Of a stretch of 64,000 bases of DNA, positions 1 through 9,258 are shown in pieces. The stretch lies in NCBI GenBank assembly GCA_023405815.1, contig JAEXXM010000010.1, positions 71,644 through 135,643 on the forward strand, written 5' to 3'. Under the pieces are notes generated by a model. That model was given only the letters and a program-made list of their open reading frames with translations. It searched no databases and was not told the DNA's origin. The translations under genes and the position numbers were made by a program. Within the stretch, counting starts at the first letter, position 1. Each line of letters begins with the position of its first letter. This stretch comes from Pseudomonadota bacterium (GTDB taxonomy: Bacteria; Pseudomonadota; Alphaproteobacteria; Rhizobiales; Hyphomicrobiaceae).

Positions 1-502
1 AGGCGATGACCTGGTTTTTGGTCAGCGCCGAGACGAACGAGGCAAAGGCGAGGAAGGCGCCGGCCATCAGGAACGAGCCGAGATAACTCGCGAGGATGAC
101 GCCGTTGTCCGGGTCGCCCAGATAGTTGACGGTCAGCCACATCGGAAGCGTGAGCAGCAGGGCGATACCGACGAACGCCCAGGCGGCGAGGAACTTGCCC
201 ACCACCGCCTCCCAAGGCGAGACCGGCAGCGTCATCAGCAGTTCGATCGTTCCCGTCTTGCGCTCCTCGGCCCACAGCCGCATGCCCACGGCCGGCACGA
301 GCAGGAGGTAGAGCCACGGGTGGTAGGCGAAGAACGCATAGAGGTCTGCCTGGCCGCGATCGAAGAAGCCGCCGACGTAGAACGCGAACGCCCCGGTGAG
401 GGCGACGAAGATGGTAAGAAACACGCCGGCGAGCGGTGTCGAGAAATAGGCGCCGAGCTCGCGCCTGGCGATGGCGGCTGTCCCGCGCAGTGAGCTAGGC
501 AT
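1..502 (-). CDS. ABC-2 type transporter permease (partial, C-terminus outside window)
   Basis: The visible 167 residues are the N-terminal part of an ABC-2 permease. They hold a short cytoplasmic start, then hydrophobic stretches near residues 21-40, 60-75, 100-120 and 135-155, separated by a WAEERKTGTIELL-like segment typical of exporter permeases of the gliding-motility/Gld type. The ATG at 500-502 overlaps the stop of the upstream ATPase gene (ATGCCTAG), so the two are translationally coupled and should form one membrane exporter. The substrate cannot be told. The gene runs off the left edge. Confidence 0.88.
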   Translation of the reverse strand, partial: MPSSLRGTAAIARRELGAYFSTPLAGVFLTIFVALTGAFAFYVGGFFDRGQADLYAFFAYHPWLYLLLVPAVGMRLWAEERKTGTIELLMTLPVSPWEAVVGKFLAAWAFVGIALLLTLPMWLTVNYLGDPDNGVILASYLGSFLMAGAFLAFASFVSALTKNQVIA

Positions 503-1451
503 CCTTACCCTCCGTCATCGTGATCTGCCGGAACACGTCATCGAGCTTGCCGCGCTGCACGAACAGCTCCTCCACGGGGAGGCTATGCTCGCGCAGAAGC
601 GCGGCGACGTCGGTGGCGATCGGCTTGCCGTTCTTCGGGATCGCCCGCAGCGATATGTGCCCGTTGACGCGCTCGATTAATTCGACGCGATCCACCGCCG
701 CGTGCTTCGACAGTGCAGCGATCACTGCGTCTTTGCGGTCCTGGGCGATCCGCACCGCGACCGCCCCGTGGTATGGGGCCCGCCGCATGAGGTCCTCGGC
801 GGTACCGTCGGCGACGATGCGCCCCTTGTTGATGACAACGGCACGCGTGCAGACCGCCTCCACTTCCTCGAGGATGTGGGTGGATACGATGACCGCCTTC
901 TGCGGCGCCATCTCCGAGATCAGGTTGCGGACGTGATGCTTCTGGTTGGGATCGAGGCCGTCGGTCGGCTCGTCCATGATCAGCACCGGCGGATCATGAA
1001 GCACCGCCTGCGCCAGTCCGACGCGCCGCTTGTAGCCCTTCGACAAGGTTTCGATGCGCTGATCGACGACGGCCTCGAGGCGGGTCTTCTCGATCGCGGC
1101 GGCGACGCTCATCACCCGCGCTTTGCCGTCGATACCGCGCACGGCGGCGATGAAGTTGAGGAAGGATTTGGGCGTCATCTCCGCATAGAGCGGTGCACCC
1201 TCTGGCAGATAGCCGAGTTGCCCCTTGGCCGCCTTCGCATGTTTGGCCACATCGATACCGCAGATTTTCGACGTCCCCCTGTCCGGCTCGAGGAAGCCGG
1301 TGATCATCTTCATGGTTGTCGACTTCCCGGCGCCGTTGGGGCCGAGAAACCCGAGGACCTCGCCCTTGCGGACGTGGAGCGATATGTCGTCGACCGCAAC
1401 GATGGGGCCGAATGCCTTGCGCAACGATGTCGATTCGACCAGTGCTGACAC
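495..1451 (-). CDS. ABC transporter ATP-binding protein
   Basis: This is the nucleotide-binding subunit that would power the adjacent permease. It shows Walker A GPNGAGKST, a signature-like LSKGYKRRVGLAQAV segment, Walker B VLIMDEPTDGLDP and a switch His in VSTHILEEVE. The C-terminal ~90 residues form the extra regulatory domain common in ABC-2 exporter ATPases. I chose the GTG at 1451 because AGGGAGGG lies just upstream and homology to the family starts right after it (SALVESTSLRKAFG). An ATG at 1517 would add 22 residues with no family likeness. Substrate unknown. Confidence 0.9.
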   Translation of the reverse strand: MSALVESTSLRKAFGPIVAVDDISLHVRKGEVLGFLGPNGAGKSTTMKMITGFLEPDRGTSKICGIDVAKHAKAAKGQLGYLPEGAPLYAEMTPKSFLNFIAAVRGIDGKARVMSVAAAIEKTRLEAVVDQRIETLSKGYKRRVGLAQAVLHDPPVLIMDEPTDGLDPNQKHHVRNLISEMAPQKAVIVSTHILEEVEAVCTRAVVINKGRIVADGTAEDLMRRAPYHGAVAVRIAQDRKDAVIAALSKHAAVDRVELIERVNGHISLRAIPKNGKPIATDVAALLREHSLPVEELFVQRGKLDDVFRQITMTEGKDA

Positions 1452-1531
1452 CCTGTCCCTCCCTTGATGAGACGTGCCGCCTGCTTGTTCCGGCGTGCGT
1501 TGTGGTTGCGAAATCAAAACCCGTTATTGGC

Positions 1532-1562
1532 AAGAAAAGGGCACGCCGCGGCGGGCGCGCCC
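1532..1562 (-). terminator. Rho-independent terminator of groES-groEL
   Basis: Read on the minus strand, a 9-bp stem (GGGCGCGCC/GGCGTGCCC, one G-U pair) with a 6-nt loop is followed by TTTTCTT, 16 bases beyond the groEL stop codon. It would end the groESL transcript before the ABC exporter genes. Confidence 0.75.
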
Positions 1563-1578
1563 TCTCCATTGCTCATCC

Positions 1579-3198
<1,620 letters not shown>

Positions 3199-3289
3199 TT
3201 TCCGACTCCATCGAAGATCGCCTGCAGCAATGCCATCTTCCGCGGCGGACGCACGGCATCCCCGCCCGCTTGCGTAGAAGACCGCGTCT

Positions 3290-3604
3290 TCAGGCTGCGG
3301 ACTTGAGCTTTCCCGGCACGTCGAGGACACCCATGATGTCACTCTCCTTCATGATCAGCAGCTCTTCGTCGTCGATCTTGACCTCGGTCCCCGACCACTT
3401 GCCGAACAGCACCCGATCCCCGGGATTAACGTCCAAAGCGACGACCTTGCCGGTCTCGTCACGGGCACCCGGCCCGACGGCGACAACCTCGCCTTGCTGC
3501 GGCTTCTCCTTTGCCGTGTCTGGAATGATGATGCCGCCCGCCGTCTTCTCCTCGGCGTCGATGCGGCGAACCACGACACGGTCATGCAGGGGGCGAAACT
3601 TCAT
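3290..3604 (-). CDS. groS: Co-chaperonin GroES (Hsp10)
   Basis: This 104-aa protein is the lid of the GroEL chamber. It begins MKFRPLHDRVVVRRID and keeps the mobile-loop region (EEKTAGGIIIPDTAKEKPQ) and the GKWSGTEVKIDDEELLIMKESDI C-terminal part. AAGGAGGT lies just before the ATG. It is the first gene of the groESL operon, and an inverted repeat of CIRCE type sits about 97 bp upstream. Confidence 0.97.
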   Translation of the reverse strand: MKFRPLHDRVVVRRIDAEEKTAGGIIIPDTAKEKPQQGEVVAVGPGARDETGKVVALDVNPGDRVLFGKWSGTEVKIDDEELLIMKESDIMGVLDVPGKLKSAA

Positions 3605-3700
3605 CGTTTGACCTCCTTGTCTGTGCCCTAACCATGCTCGCTCGGTGGCAAGCGGGGATCCATCCAGTGCCCGCCTTCGGACAAAAAATTGCGAAGCCGT

Positions 3701-3759
3701 TTGGCACTGTCAAGGGGTAAGTGCCAACCGGTGCAACGTGATCGGCAGGCTGAATTATA
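3701..3759 (-). promoter_or_regulatory. groESL promoter -10 and CIRCE-like HrcA operator
   Basis: TTGGCACT (3701-3708) and AGTGCCAA (3720-3727) form a perfect 8-bp inverted repeat with an 11-nt spacer. This is the CIRCE geometry (TTAGCACTC-N9-GAGTGCTAA) with one symmetric base change per arm. On the minus strand a TATAAT lies at 3759-3754, so the operator would sit in the 5' end of the transcript or just after the start site. No good -35 was found. HrcA control is inferred from the motif. Confidence 0.72.
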
Positions 3760-3925
3760 GCTCGAAACCGCAACTGCTAAGTCGAAGCGACGAGTGCCAA
3801 ACTGATTTCAGATTTCGCACGGCGGAATAGCGGCGCGCCGCTGCGTTGGGCGAACCCCCGCGGCGGCTCGTCGACCGATTGGCAGCTTGCAGGCACCACT
3901 GAGGCAGGCCCCCGAGCCGCGGATG

Positions 3926-4315
3926 TCAATGGCTGCGCAGCTCGTGCTGCACTTCTTCTGCGGGGACGCGATCGGCGGCGATAGCGTCGACCCGCGACAA
4001 GACATGCCCGAGCTTCCAAACGGCATGCTCCGCGTCGCGTTTGCGCGCCATCCAGCCCTGCAGGCGGTGGGGAGCCGTGCACGAAATGTAGGGTATGTCG
4101 GCGGCCTGCAACTCGGCGCAGAGGTCAAACGCCTCGTTATGCAGACCCTGATCGATGACGGCGGCATCGAGCCGGATGCGCTGCACGAGTTCGAACGCGG
4201 CAGCCAGGTTGTGAGCGAGGAACGGTCGCGCCCCTTCTTGGTGAAGGGCTTCCTGAAGCTCCGCCGTGGCGATGAGCGAGCCTTCTACGATGAGGATGTT
4301 CTTACCGTTGAGCAT
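3926..4315 (-). CDS. Stand-alone receiver-like (CheY-fold) protein
   Basis: This 129-aa protein matches a response-regulator receiver fold: NILIVEGSLIATAELQEAL at the start, the presumed phospho-acceptor Asp in LDAAVIDQGL, and the Thr in YISCTAP. No output domain is attached. Two receiver hallmarks look altered: the acidic pair after beta-1 reads EG instead of ED or DD, and no Lys follows the SCTAP segment. Phosphorylation may therefore be weak or absent. Start could also be the ATG at 4324. It stands alone between groESL and the CBS gene. Confidence 0.68.
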   Translation of the reverse strand: MLNGKNILIVEGSLIATAELQEALHQEGARPFLAHNLAAAFELVQRIRLDAAVIDQGLHNEAFDLCAELQAADIPYISCTAPHRLQGWMARKRDAEHAVWKLGHVLSRVDAIAADRVPAEEVQHELRSH

Positions 4316-4324
4316 TCCGTGCAT

Positions 4325-4694
4325 GATGGGTACCCGGGTCCTAACCGAGAGCAGCGAACTGCAGTCCCGAACGCGACAGCCCGCTGGGCCGGCGGGCTGA
4401 CCATTGAGGTTCAGCGGCCCGGCAAAGAATCTAGGGCGGCAAGCGCGCTTGGCAAGATGGTGGTGGCGGAAGCGAGAAGGCCGCATAGGACTGGCTCGCC
4501 TGGGGCAGAGGGTGGGGTTGGATCGAGCAAAGACCGAGGCGCGGTTACGAGAGGAGCTTTTCCAGCACCACATTTGATAAAGAAGTTATTACTGGCCGGT
4601 GCTCGGCCGCAGCCAAGTGCTATCGAGCGCGCCCCGCGTTGCCGCTTGCGCCCGCGGCGCACATGACAGGAACTTGTCAGTCGTCGTTGATATT
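4325..4694. other. Intergenic stretch without a supported gene
   Basis: The open frames here have arginine- and proline-rich, family-less translations and no good ribosome-binding sites. It probably carries the promoter of the receiver gene, but I could not fix -35/-10 boxes with confidence. Confidence 0.4.
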
Positions 4695-4781
4695 TCAGTT
4701 CATGGCGATGGTGGCGATGATGGCGCAACTCATGAGCATGCCTATCATCGCTAGGGCACGTTGAAGGTCAAACGGCTGCAT
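4695..4781 (-). CDS. 28-aa predicted membrane peptide coupled to the CBS gene
   Basis: A 29-codon frame begins with ATG at 4781 and has an ideal ribosome-binding site, TTAGGAGG, 5 nt before it. That site overlaps the TAG stop of the CBS-domain gene, so translation is probably coupled. The peptide has a short polar head and then one hydrophobic segment rich in Ala, Ile and Met (ALAMIGMLMSCAIIATIAM), enough for a single short membrane helix. Function unknown. It may be a small partner or regulator of the CBS protein. Confidence 0.55.
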   Translation of the reverse strand: MQPFDLQRALAMIGMLMSCAIIATIAMN

Positions 4782-4790
4782 TTTTGCCTC

Positions 4791-5225
4791 CTAAGCGCTT
4801 CCTCCGACGTAGGACTTCAACGCATTGGCTTCCAATTCGAGCTCGGCAAGCCGGTAGCGGACCAGATCAAGCATGTTGACGATGCCCGTGAGCTTGCCGT
4901 TCTCGGTGACCGGCACGTAGTGGATCTGGTGCTTATCCATGAGCTCGAGCACGGTCGTCACCGGCTCGTTGATCTCAACGCCGATCACGTTGCGCGTCAT
5001 GAGATCGGCAAGCGGGTGGTCGACGACATCGCGGCCAAAACGCTGCAAAGCGCGGGCGATGTCCCGCTCGGTGATGATGCCAAGTATCCTGCAATCGTCA
5101 TCGGTGACGACCAGCGCGCCTGCGTCGTCGATCTGCAACTGATCGAGGACATCTTTGAGCGTCAGGTCGGAGCGAATGACCGGCACAAAATTGCCCTTGT
5201 GCTTGAGCAACAGCCTTACACTCAT
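4791..5225 (-). CDS. CBS-domain protein (tandem CBS pair)
   Basis: This 144-aa protein is a single Bateman module. CBS1 spans about residues 1-65 (NFVPVIRSDLTLKDVL, GALVVTDDDCRILGIITERDI) and CBS2 about 75-130 (MTRNVIGVEINEPVTTVLELM, IHYVPVTENGKLTGIVNMLDLV). Such stand-alone pairs bind adenine nucleotides. I chose MSVRLLLKHKG at 5225; the ATG at 5294 would add 23 poorly conserved residues. It lies in a stress-gene block and is followed at once by the coupled 28-aa peptide. Confidence 0.88.
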   Translation of the reverse strand: MSVRLLLKHKGNFVPVIRSDLTLKDVLDQLQIDDAGALVVTDDDCRILGIITERDIARALQRFGRDVVDHPLADLMTRNVIGVEINEPVTTVLELMDKHQIHYVPVTENGKLTGIVNMLDLVRYRLAELELEANALKSYVGGSA

Positions 5226-5380
5226 TGCAGCCCTCATTGGCTGGGGCACCATAGATGCCCGGTTTTCCTCCCTACGACCGGTGCCAACCATCACCGTCGC
5301 CGCGAGCCAGAAGCTCGCAGCGATCTTGGCGACGGTTCTTGGATGTCGAGATCAGGCCATCCTCGACACCGCTTGCGATG

Positions 5381-5887
5381 CTAAGCGCCTTTTACCTCTA
5401 TGCGTCGCACGGCGCGCTGCACCTCGGCGGGCTTGGGGATGCGGATGGTCAGCACGCCTTTGTCGTACGTGGCATCCACGTTTTCGTCGCCCGCCTCGAA
5501 CGGCAAGCGGAGCGAGCGCGAAAACGACCCGAAACGACGCTCGACGTAGTAGGAGCCGCCATTGCGGTTCTCGTTCTCGACCTTTTTCTCGCCCCTGATG
5601 GTCAGGACGTCGCCGGCGAGCGTGACCTCGAAGTCCTTCTCATCGAGGCCCGGAAGTTCGGCCGTGACGACGAGCTCCTTGTCCGAGTCGGTGACGTCCA
5701 TGGTCGGTGAGACCGCCGGCCAGCCACCGCTCCACGGCTGCACCGCGCGCGAGACAAAGGAGCCGAAGAAGTCATCGAGCATCCGCTCCACCTCACGCCG
5801 GAAAGGGACAAAGGGGTCGTAGTAGTCGCCGCGTTCCGCGGGAACCTGCGGCTTGTCCCGCCAGGGCATGAGTGATCCTAGGTTCAT
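5381..5887 (-). CDS. Small heat-shock protein, Hsp20 family (class A-like)
   Basis: This 168-aa holdase chaperone has an N-terminal region with WRDKP and a DDFFGSF segment, then the alpha-crystallin domain at about residues 62-155 (SPTMDVTDSDKELVVTAELPG, GDVLTIRGEKK, GSFSRSLRLPF, YDKGVLTIRIPK). The C-terminal IRIPK/VRRIEVKG region carries the I-x-I-type anchoring motif. TGGAGG precedes the ATG. It lies downstream of a second hsp20 on the same strand, 182 bp away, and the two may share heat induction. Confidence 0.92.
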   Translation of the reverse strand: MNLGSLMPWRDKPQVPAERGDYYDPFVPFRREVERMLDDFFGSFVSRAVQPWSGGWPAVSPTMDVTDSDKELVVTAELPGLDEKDFEVTLAGDVLTIRGEKKVENENRNGGSYYVERRFGSFSRSLRLPFEAGDENVDATYDKGVLTIRIPKPAEVQRAVRRIEVKGA

Positions 5888-6069
5888 GTTAGCCTCCAGT
5901 TCGTGTACTTGCGTGTGTGCTCACCAGCTTCGCTGCGCGGCTGCTGCGAAAGGCACGGTGCAGTGGCCTGGGTGGACGGACGCGCCGTCCTTCGGATTGG
6001 TGAGTGCCCTGAGGGCCAATCGCAGCAGCCGCCTTCCACGCCGAAACCGGCGCGGAAAGGGATGTCTCA

Positions 6070-6531
6070 TCAAGCGGCGGTCTTTTCGACCTGCTGCTGT
6101 ACCACCTGTGCCGCCTTCGGGGCGCCGATCTCTATGCGACGCGGCCGAAGCGCCTCGGGCAACTCGCGCTTGAGCTCGACGACCAACAGGCCGTTATCCA
6201 TCGTTGCCTCGGTTACAACGATGTAGTCGGCAAGATCGAACACACGCTGGAACGAGCGCTGCGCGATGCCCTGGTGCAGGAAGTTACTGCCGCCCTTGTC
6301 CTTGAGCCGGCCACGGATCGCGAGGCGATTGTTCTCGGTGACTACGTCGATGTCCTCTTTTGAAAACCCCGCGAGTGCCATTACGATGCGGTAGGTATCC
6401 TCGCCGGTCTTCTCGATGTTGTAGGGGGGGTACCCACCCTCGTCGCGATCGAGCGCCTGCGAGAGCAGGCTGGAAAGGCGGTCGAAGCCGACCGTTGAAT
6501 GATAAAGCGGGCTGAAATCGAGAGTTGCCAT
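6070..6531 (-). CDS. Small heat-shock protein, IbpA-like Hsp20
   Basis: This 153-aa protein has the IbpA-type N-terminus (DFSPLYHSTVGFDRL), the segment YPPYNIEKTGEDTYRIVMALAGFSKEDIDV, and the alpha-crystallin core with GIAQRSFQRVFDLADYI and NGLLVVELKREL. It should hold unfolding proteins as oligomers. I chose the ATG at 6531 because GGAGG ends 6 nt before it; the in-frame ATG at 6537 touches the Shine-Dalgarno sequence. Its start lies inside a predicted thermosensor hairpin. It is divergent from the HtrA gene. Confidence 0.93.
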   Translation of the reverse strand: MATLDFSPLYHSTVGFDRLSSLLSQALDRDEGGYPPYNIEKTGEDTYRIVMALAGFSKEDIDVVTENNRLAIRGRLKDKGGSNFLHQGIAQRSFQRVFDLADYIVVTEATMDNGLLVVELKRELPEALRPRRIEIGAPKAAQVVQQQVEKTAA

Positions 6532-6560
6532 AGCCATCCTCCTTTCGAAGCGACAACCAC
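6529..6560 (-). promoter_or_regulatory. ROSE-like RNA thermometer hairpin masking SD and start codon
   Basis: On the minus strand UCGCUUC (U-C-[G]-C-U-U-C) faces GGAGGA across a GAAA loop: C-G, U-G, U-A, C-G, bulged G, C-G, U-A. This is the ROSE 3' hairpin layout (UYGCU opposite the Shine-Dalgarno with a bulged G). Outer G-U, U-G, U-G, G-C, G-U, U-A and G-U pairs extend the stem over the start codon. A further GC-rich palindrome (CCCAGCTGGG) lies ~30 nt upstream, as the multi-hairpin ROSE architecture would allow. The folding was done by eye. Confidence 0.65.
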
Positions 6561-6694
6561 GGGATTTCGCTTTTTGCTATTGGGCCCCCAGCTGGGCTGC
6601 CCGCTTTCGAGGTAGTAACGAGTCCTTTGAGGTCAATACCCCCGTGGCAAGATTTTAATGGCTGTCGAGACGCAAATGCTTGTAGCGAACCCCG

Positions 6695-7822
6695 GTGGCG
6701 CGCGACGCGTTTGAGAAGCGATCCGAAGCAGGAGAGTTCGCCCTGACTGCCGAGAGACCCTGGCGCGCGATCGCCTTGCTGGCCATATTCGCTTGCGCGC
6801 TGCTGCTGACCGAGCGCCTCGGCCGCGACTATTGGTATGCCGCCACCGAGCCGCGGCAGGTGGTGCCCCGGACCGCCTTCGAGGGCGAGGAAAAGCGAAC
6901 CACCGCGCTGTTCGCCGAGACGGCGCCGTCGGTCGTCTCGGTCTTTGCCCGCCGCGGACGCTTGCCAATCAACTCGGCCGTCGGCACCGGCTCGGGAATA
7001 ATCTGGGATGCTGCCGGGCACATCGTGACCAACCACCACGTCATCGCCCAAGCCGACGAGATCGGGGTGCTGCTCGGCGGCGAACAAGCGATTCCGGCGC
7101 GCCTCGTTGGCACGGCGCCGTGGGCCGATCTCGCCGTCCTGAAGCTCGACAAAGTTCCCGACGGCTTGAAACCCATTCCCATCGGGCGATCGGCAAACTT
7201 GGTCGTCGGCCAGTCGGTTTACGCCATCGGCAACCCTTTCGGCCTCTCCCGGAGCCTGACGACCGGTGTCATCAGCGCTCTGGACCGTCGGTTGCCCACC
7301 GCCAGCGGGCGTGAAGTCGCTGGCGTCATCCAGACTGACGCTGCCGTTAATCCCGGCAACTCCGGCGCCCCGCTGGTCGACAGCGCAGGGCGGCTCATTG
7401 GGGTCAACACCGCCATTCTTGCGCCCACAGGCTCCTTCACGGGCGTTGGCTTCGCCATCCCGGTGGATACGGTGAACCGCATCGTTCCCGAACTCATCCG
7501 CGATGGTCGCGCGCGCCTGCCCGGCATTGGCATCGTGCCACTCTCCGACGAGGTGGCGAGCCGTTACGGCATCCGCGGTGTCGTCGTCCAGGGCGTGCGC
7601 GAAGGCAGTGGCGCGGCAGAAGCCGGCCTGCAGGGCATCGACGCTGACGGGATTGTCGGGGACATCATCGTCGCTGTCGACGCCCGTCCAGTGGCGACCG
7701 TGGCCGACCTCGCCCTGGCGCTCGAGCGCGTCGGGATCGGCAAACGTGCCCGCCTCACGCTCATGCGGGGGCAGGAGCGCATCGAGGTTGACGTGCCGGT
7801 GCAGGACATTAGTGCCAGTTAG
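6695..7822 (+). CDS. HtrA/DegS-type trypsin-like serine protease with one PDZ domain
   Basis: This 375-aa periplasmic quality-control protease is tethered by one N-terminal membrane helix at about residues 23-39. The catalytic triad is visible: His115 (TNHHVI), Asp145 (WADLAVLKLD) and Ser223 (NPGNSGAPL). A single PDZ domain covers about residues 275-370 (GIRGVVVQGVREGSGAAEAGL). One PDZ with a membrane anchor fits DegS better than DegP. The start is GTG at 6695 with a weak ribosome site. It is divergent from the thermometer-controlled hsp20, which fits an envelope and cytosol stress block. Confidence 0.93.
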   Translation: MARDAFEKRSEAGEFALTAERPWRAIALLAIFACALLLTERLGRDYWYAATEPRQVVPRTAFEGEEKRTTALFAETAPSVVSVFARRGRLPINSAVGTGSGIIWDAAGHIVTNHHVIAQADEIGVLLGGEQAIPARLVGTAPWADLAVLKLDKVPDGLKPIPIGRSANLVVGQSVYAIGNPFGLSRSLTTGVISALDRRLPTASGREVAGVIQTDAAVNPGNSGAPLVDSAGRLIGVNTAILAPTGSFTGVGFAIPVDTVNRIVPELIRDGRARLPGIGIVPLSDEVASRYGIRGVVVQGVREGSGAAEAGLQGIDADGIVGDIIVAVDARPVATVADLALALERVGIGKRARLTLMRGQERIEVDVPVQDISAS

Positions 7823-7928
7823 CGGGGCGCCCCGTTACGGCGGGACCCGAACATTGGCCCATAAATTCTTGACTTAGGTACGTCCTCCGAATTCGTCCAG
7901 ACTTGCGCGGCCGAACGCTCCTCCTAGG

Positions 7929-7962
7929 TTTTTGGTGGCGCCGGCAATTCGCCGGCCAAAAA
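7929..7962. terminator. Stem-loop between htrA-like gene and secreted-protein gene
   Basis: TTTTTGG and CCAAAAA arms enclose a GCCGGC-AATTC-GCCGGC stem, with a TGGC bulge on the left side. It lies 107 bp after the HtrA stop and just ahead of the ribosome site of the next gene, so it could be a terminator for HtrA or a 5' leader hairpin of the next transcript. Confidence 0.4.
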
Positions 7963-7984
7963 GAAAAGGTGGAGGAAACACAAA

Positions 7985-8257
7985 ATGACACGCATAGCGT
8001 CGCTCATTGGCGCCGGACTGCTGCTTGCTTCGCCTGCCTACGCGGTGACGGTCGAGAACAGCAGCTCCAATGAAATCAAGATCGGCGTCGACTACGGCAA
8101 CAACGAGGAAGTGAAGACCGTGGCGCCGAAGAAATCAGCCAAGTTCGATTGCCCGGACGGCTGCGGTGTGACGGGGCCCTGGGGATTCTCGTGGATGGTC
8201 CAGGGCGACGACGTCATCAAGACTGATGGCAACAGCCTCGTTTCGGCCGAAGGCTGA
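7985..8257 (+). CDS. Small secreted protein, unknown function
   Basis: This 90-aa protein has a clear Sec signal peptide (MTRIASLIGAGLLLASPAYA, likely cleaved after AYA at residue 20). The mature ~70 residues hold two close cysteines (FDCPDGCGV) and a Trp-rich patch (GPWGFSWMVQGDD). GGTGGAGG precedes the ATG. I recognise no family function; periplasmic location near HtrA suggests an envelope stress role only by context. Confidence 0.75.
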   Translation: MTRIASLIGAGLLLASPAYAVTVENSSSNEIKIGVDYGNNEEVKTVAPKKSAKFDCPDGCGVTGPWGFSWMVQGDDVIKTDGNSLVSAEG

Positions 8258-8446
8258 TCGAGGTTGGCGCTGGAGGGAGGCCCGGAAGCCACCGGGTCCT
8301 CCCTTTGGGCACAGCGCTGACCCGCGCGCCTCTGTACCGGAGAAAGCAGTGGCGCGCTGCCTTAGACTAATTCTGCGCCGACGCGGATAAAAGCCGCCCC
8401 TCATTCGTTTATGCAGCCAGAAGCTCGGCATCGAAAGGAGGTGCCG

Positions 8447-8671
8447 ATGAACATCGTTGAAATGCTTCGCCAAGCCCTGAAGCAACAGGACCTAACGAAG
8501 AACCCAGACTACCTGGCGATCGTTGACTATCTGGGGCTGCACGAGGACGAGGATCCTGAGTTCATACGGGAAGCGATCGAAACCGAGCTCGAGGAGCTTG
8601 AGGCACTTCACGCCGACGACTTGCCGGACGCCGAGGAGGATCTGGATGCCTCTGGCCCAAGAGGTCTCTGA
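8447..8671 (+). CDS. Small acidic protein, unknown function
   Basis: This 74-aa, strongly acidic protein (MNIVEMLRQALKQ start, then HEDEDPEFIREAIETELEELEAL) is preceded by AAAGGAGGTG at ideal spacing, which decides for the ATG at 8447 over the in-frame ATG at 8411. It looks helical, perhaps with a coiled-coil tendency in the Glu-rich half. I see no known domain. Last gene of the stress block before a gene-poor stretch. Confidence 0.65.
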   Translation: MNIVEMLRQALKQQDLTKNPDYLAIVDYLGLHEDEDPEFIREAIETELEELEALHADDLPDAEEDLDASGPRGL

Positions 8672-9258
8672 AGCTCGGAACGCGCGTATGAGGCGACAAC
8701 CCTCGACCGCGACTCATTTTTTGCCTCGGGTCTAGACGTGCGGGTAGTGCACGCGCGTGAAAGTCTTTTTCAGTGCGAGAAGACAGGCCCAGTGCGCTCT
8801 TGGGCGCTTCCCCTCGAGCTTCCGATTTGGGTCACGAGCACGTTTCCAGCATCGCAAAGCCTCCGGCAGCATCGGCCTCGCTTTCGGACGTTGCACCGGC
8901 CGACTACGGCTGCCCACACTGTGCTCCGCCCACCATCGCCTCCGAGTTGGCCGAGCTCGGTCTTCCGCGTGCATGTGTGCTCGCTCAATCACTCGCCGAT
9001 GAGCCGTGGCATCACCGATGCGGTCTACAACCCGCTACGCCTATGACAAGGCGAGGCGCTCAATGCGTGGGAGAATCGACTGGCGCGGCTTCTCGGGCCG
9101 AAAGCACTCACTCCGGCCGAAGCTGCATGAGCCCAGGTCCTCCTGTTCAATGGCATGCCGGGGCACAACCCCACACTACTCTGTGTAAATCGTCGAGACG
9201 ACTTTACAACCACTACGACCAGGCGCACGGTGCCCGCACACCTGTCGGGACTCACGCA
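8672..9258. other. 587-bp stretch with no supported gene
   Basis: An open frame runs in from 8773 into the next gene, but its translation here has no family likeness, a skewed composition and no ribosome site. I searched for a copy of the 3' end of the tRNA-Ala at 63.3 kb (a left attachment site) and found none. This is where the stress block changes to mobile-element genes, so an element boundary may lie here. Confidence 0.4.

Noticed and set aside
8773..9258. Long N-terminal extension of the gene at 9259-9870
   Set aside because: The translation before 9259 has no conserved pattern, an odd composition and no ribosome site; the downstream start fits better.
8672..9258. Left attachment copy of the tRNA-Ala 3' end
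   Set aside because: I looked for the T-arm and acceptor words of the tRNA (GGGTTCGAATCCCC, CGGCTCCACCA) in both orientations around the apparent left boundary and found none.
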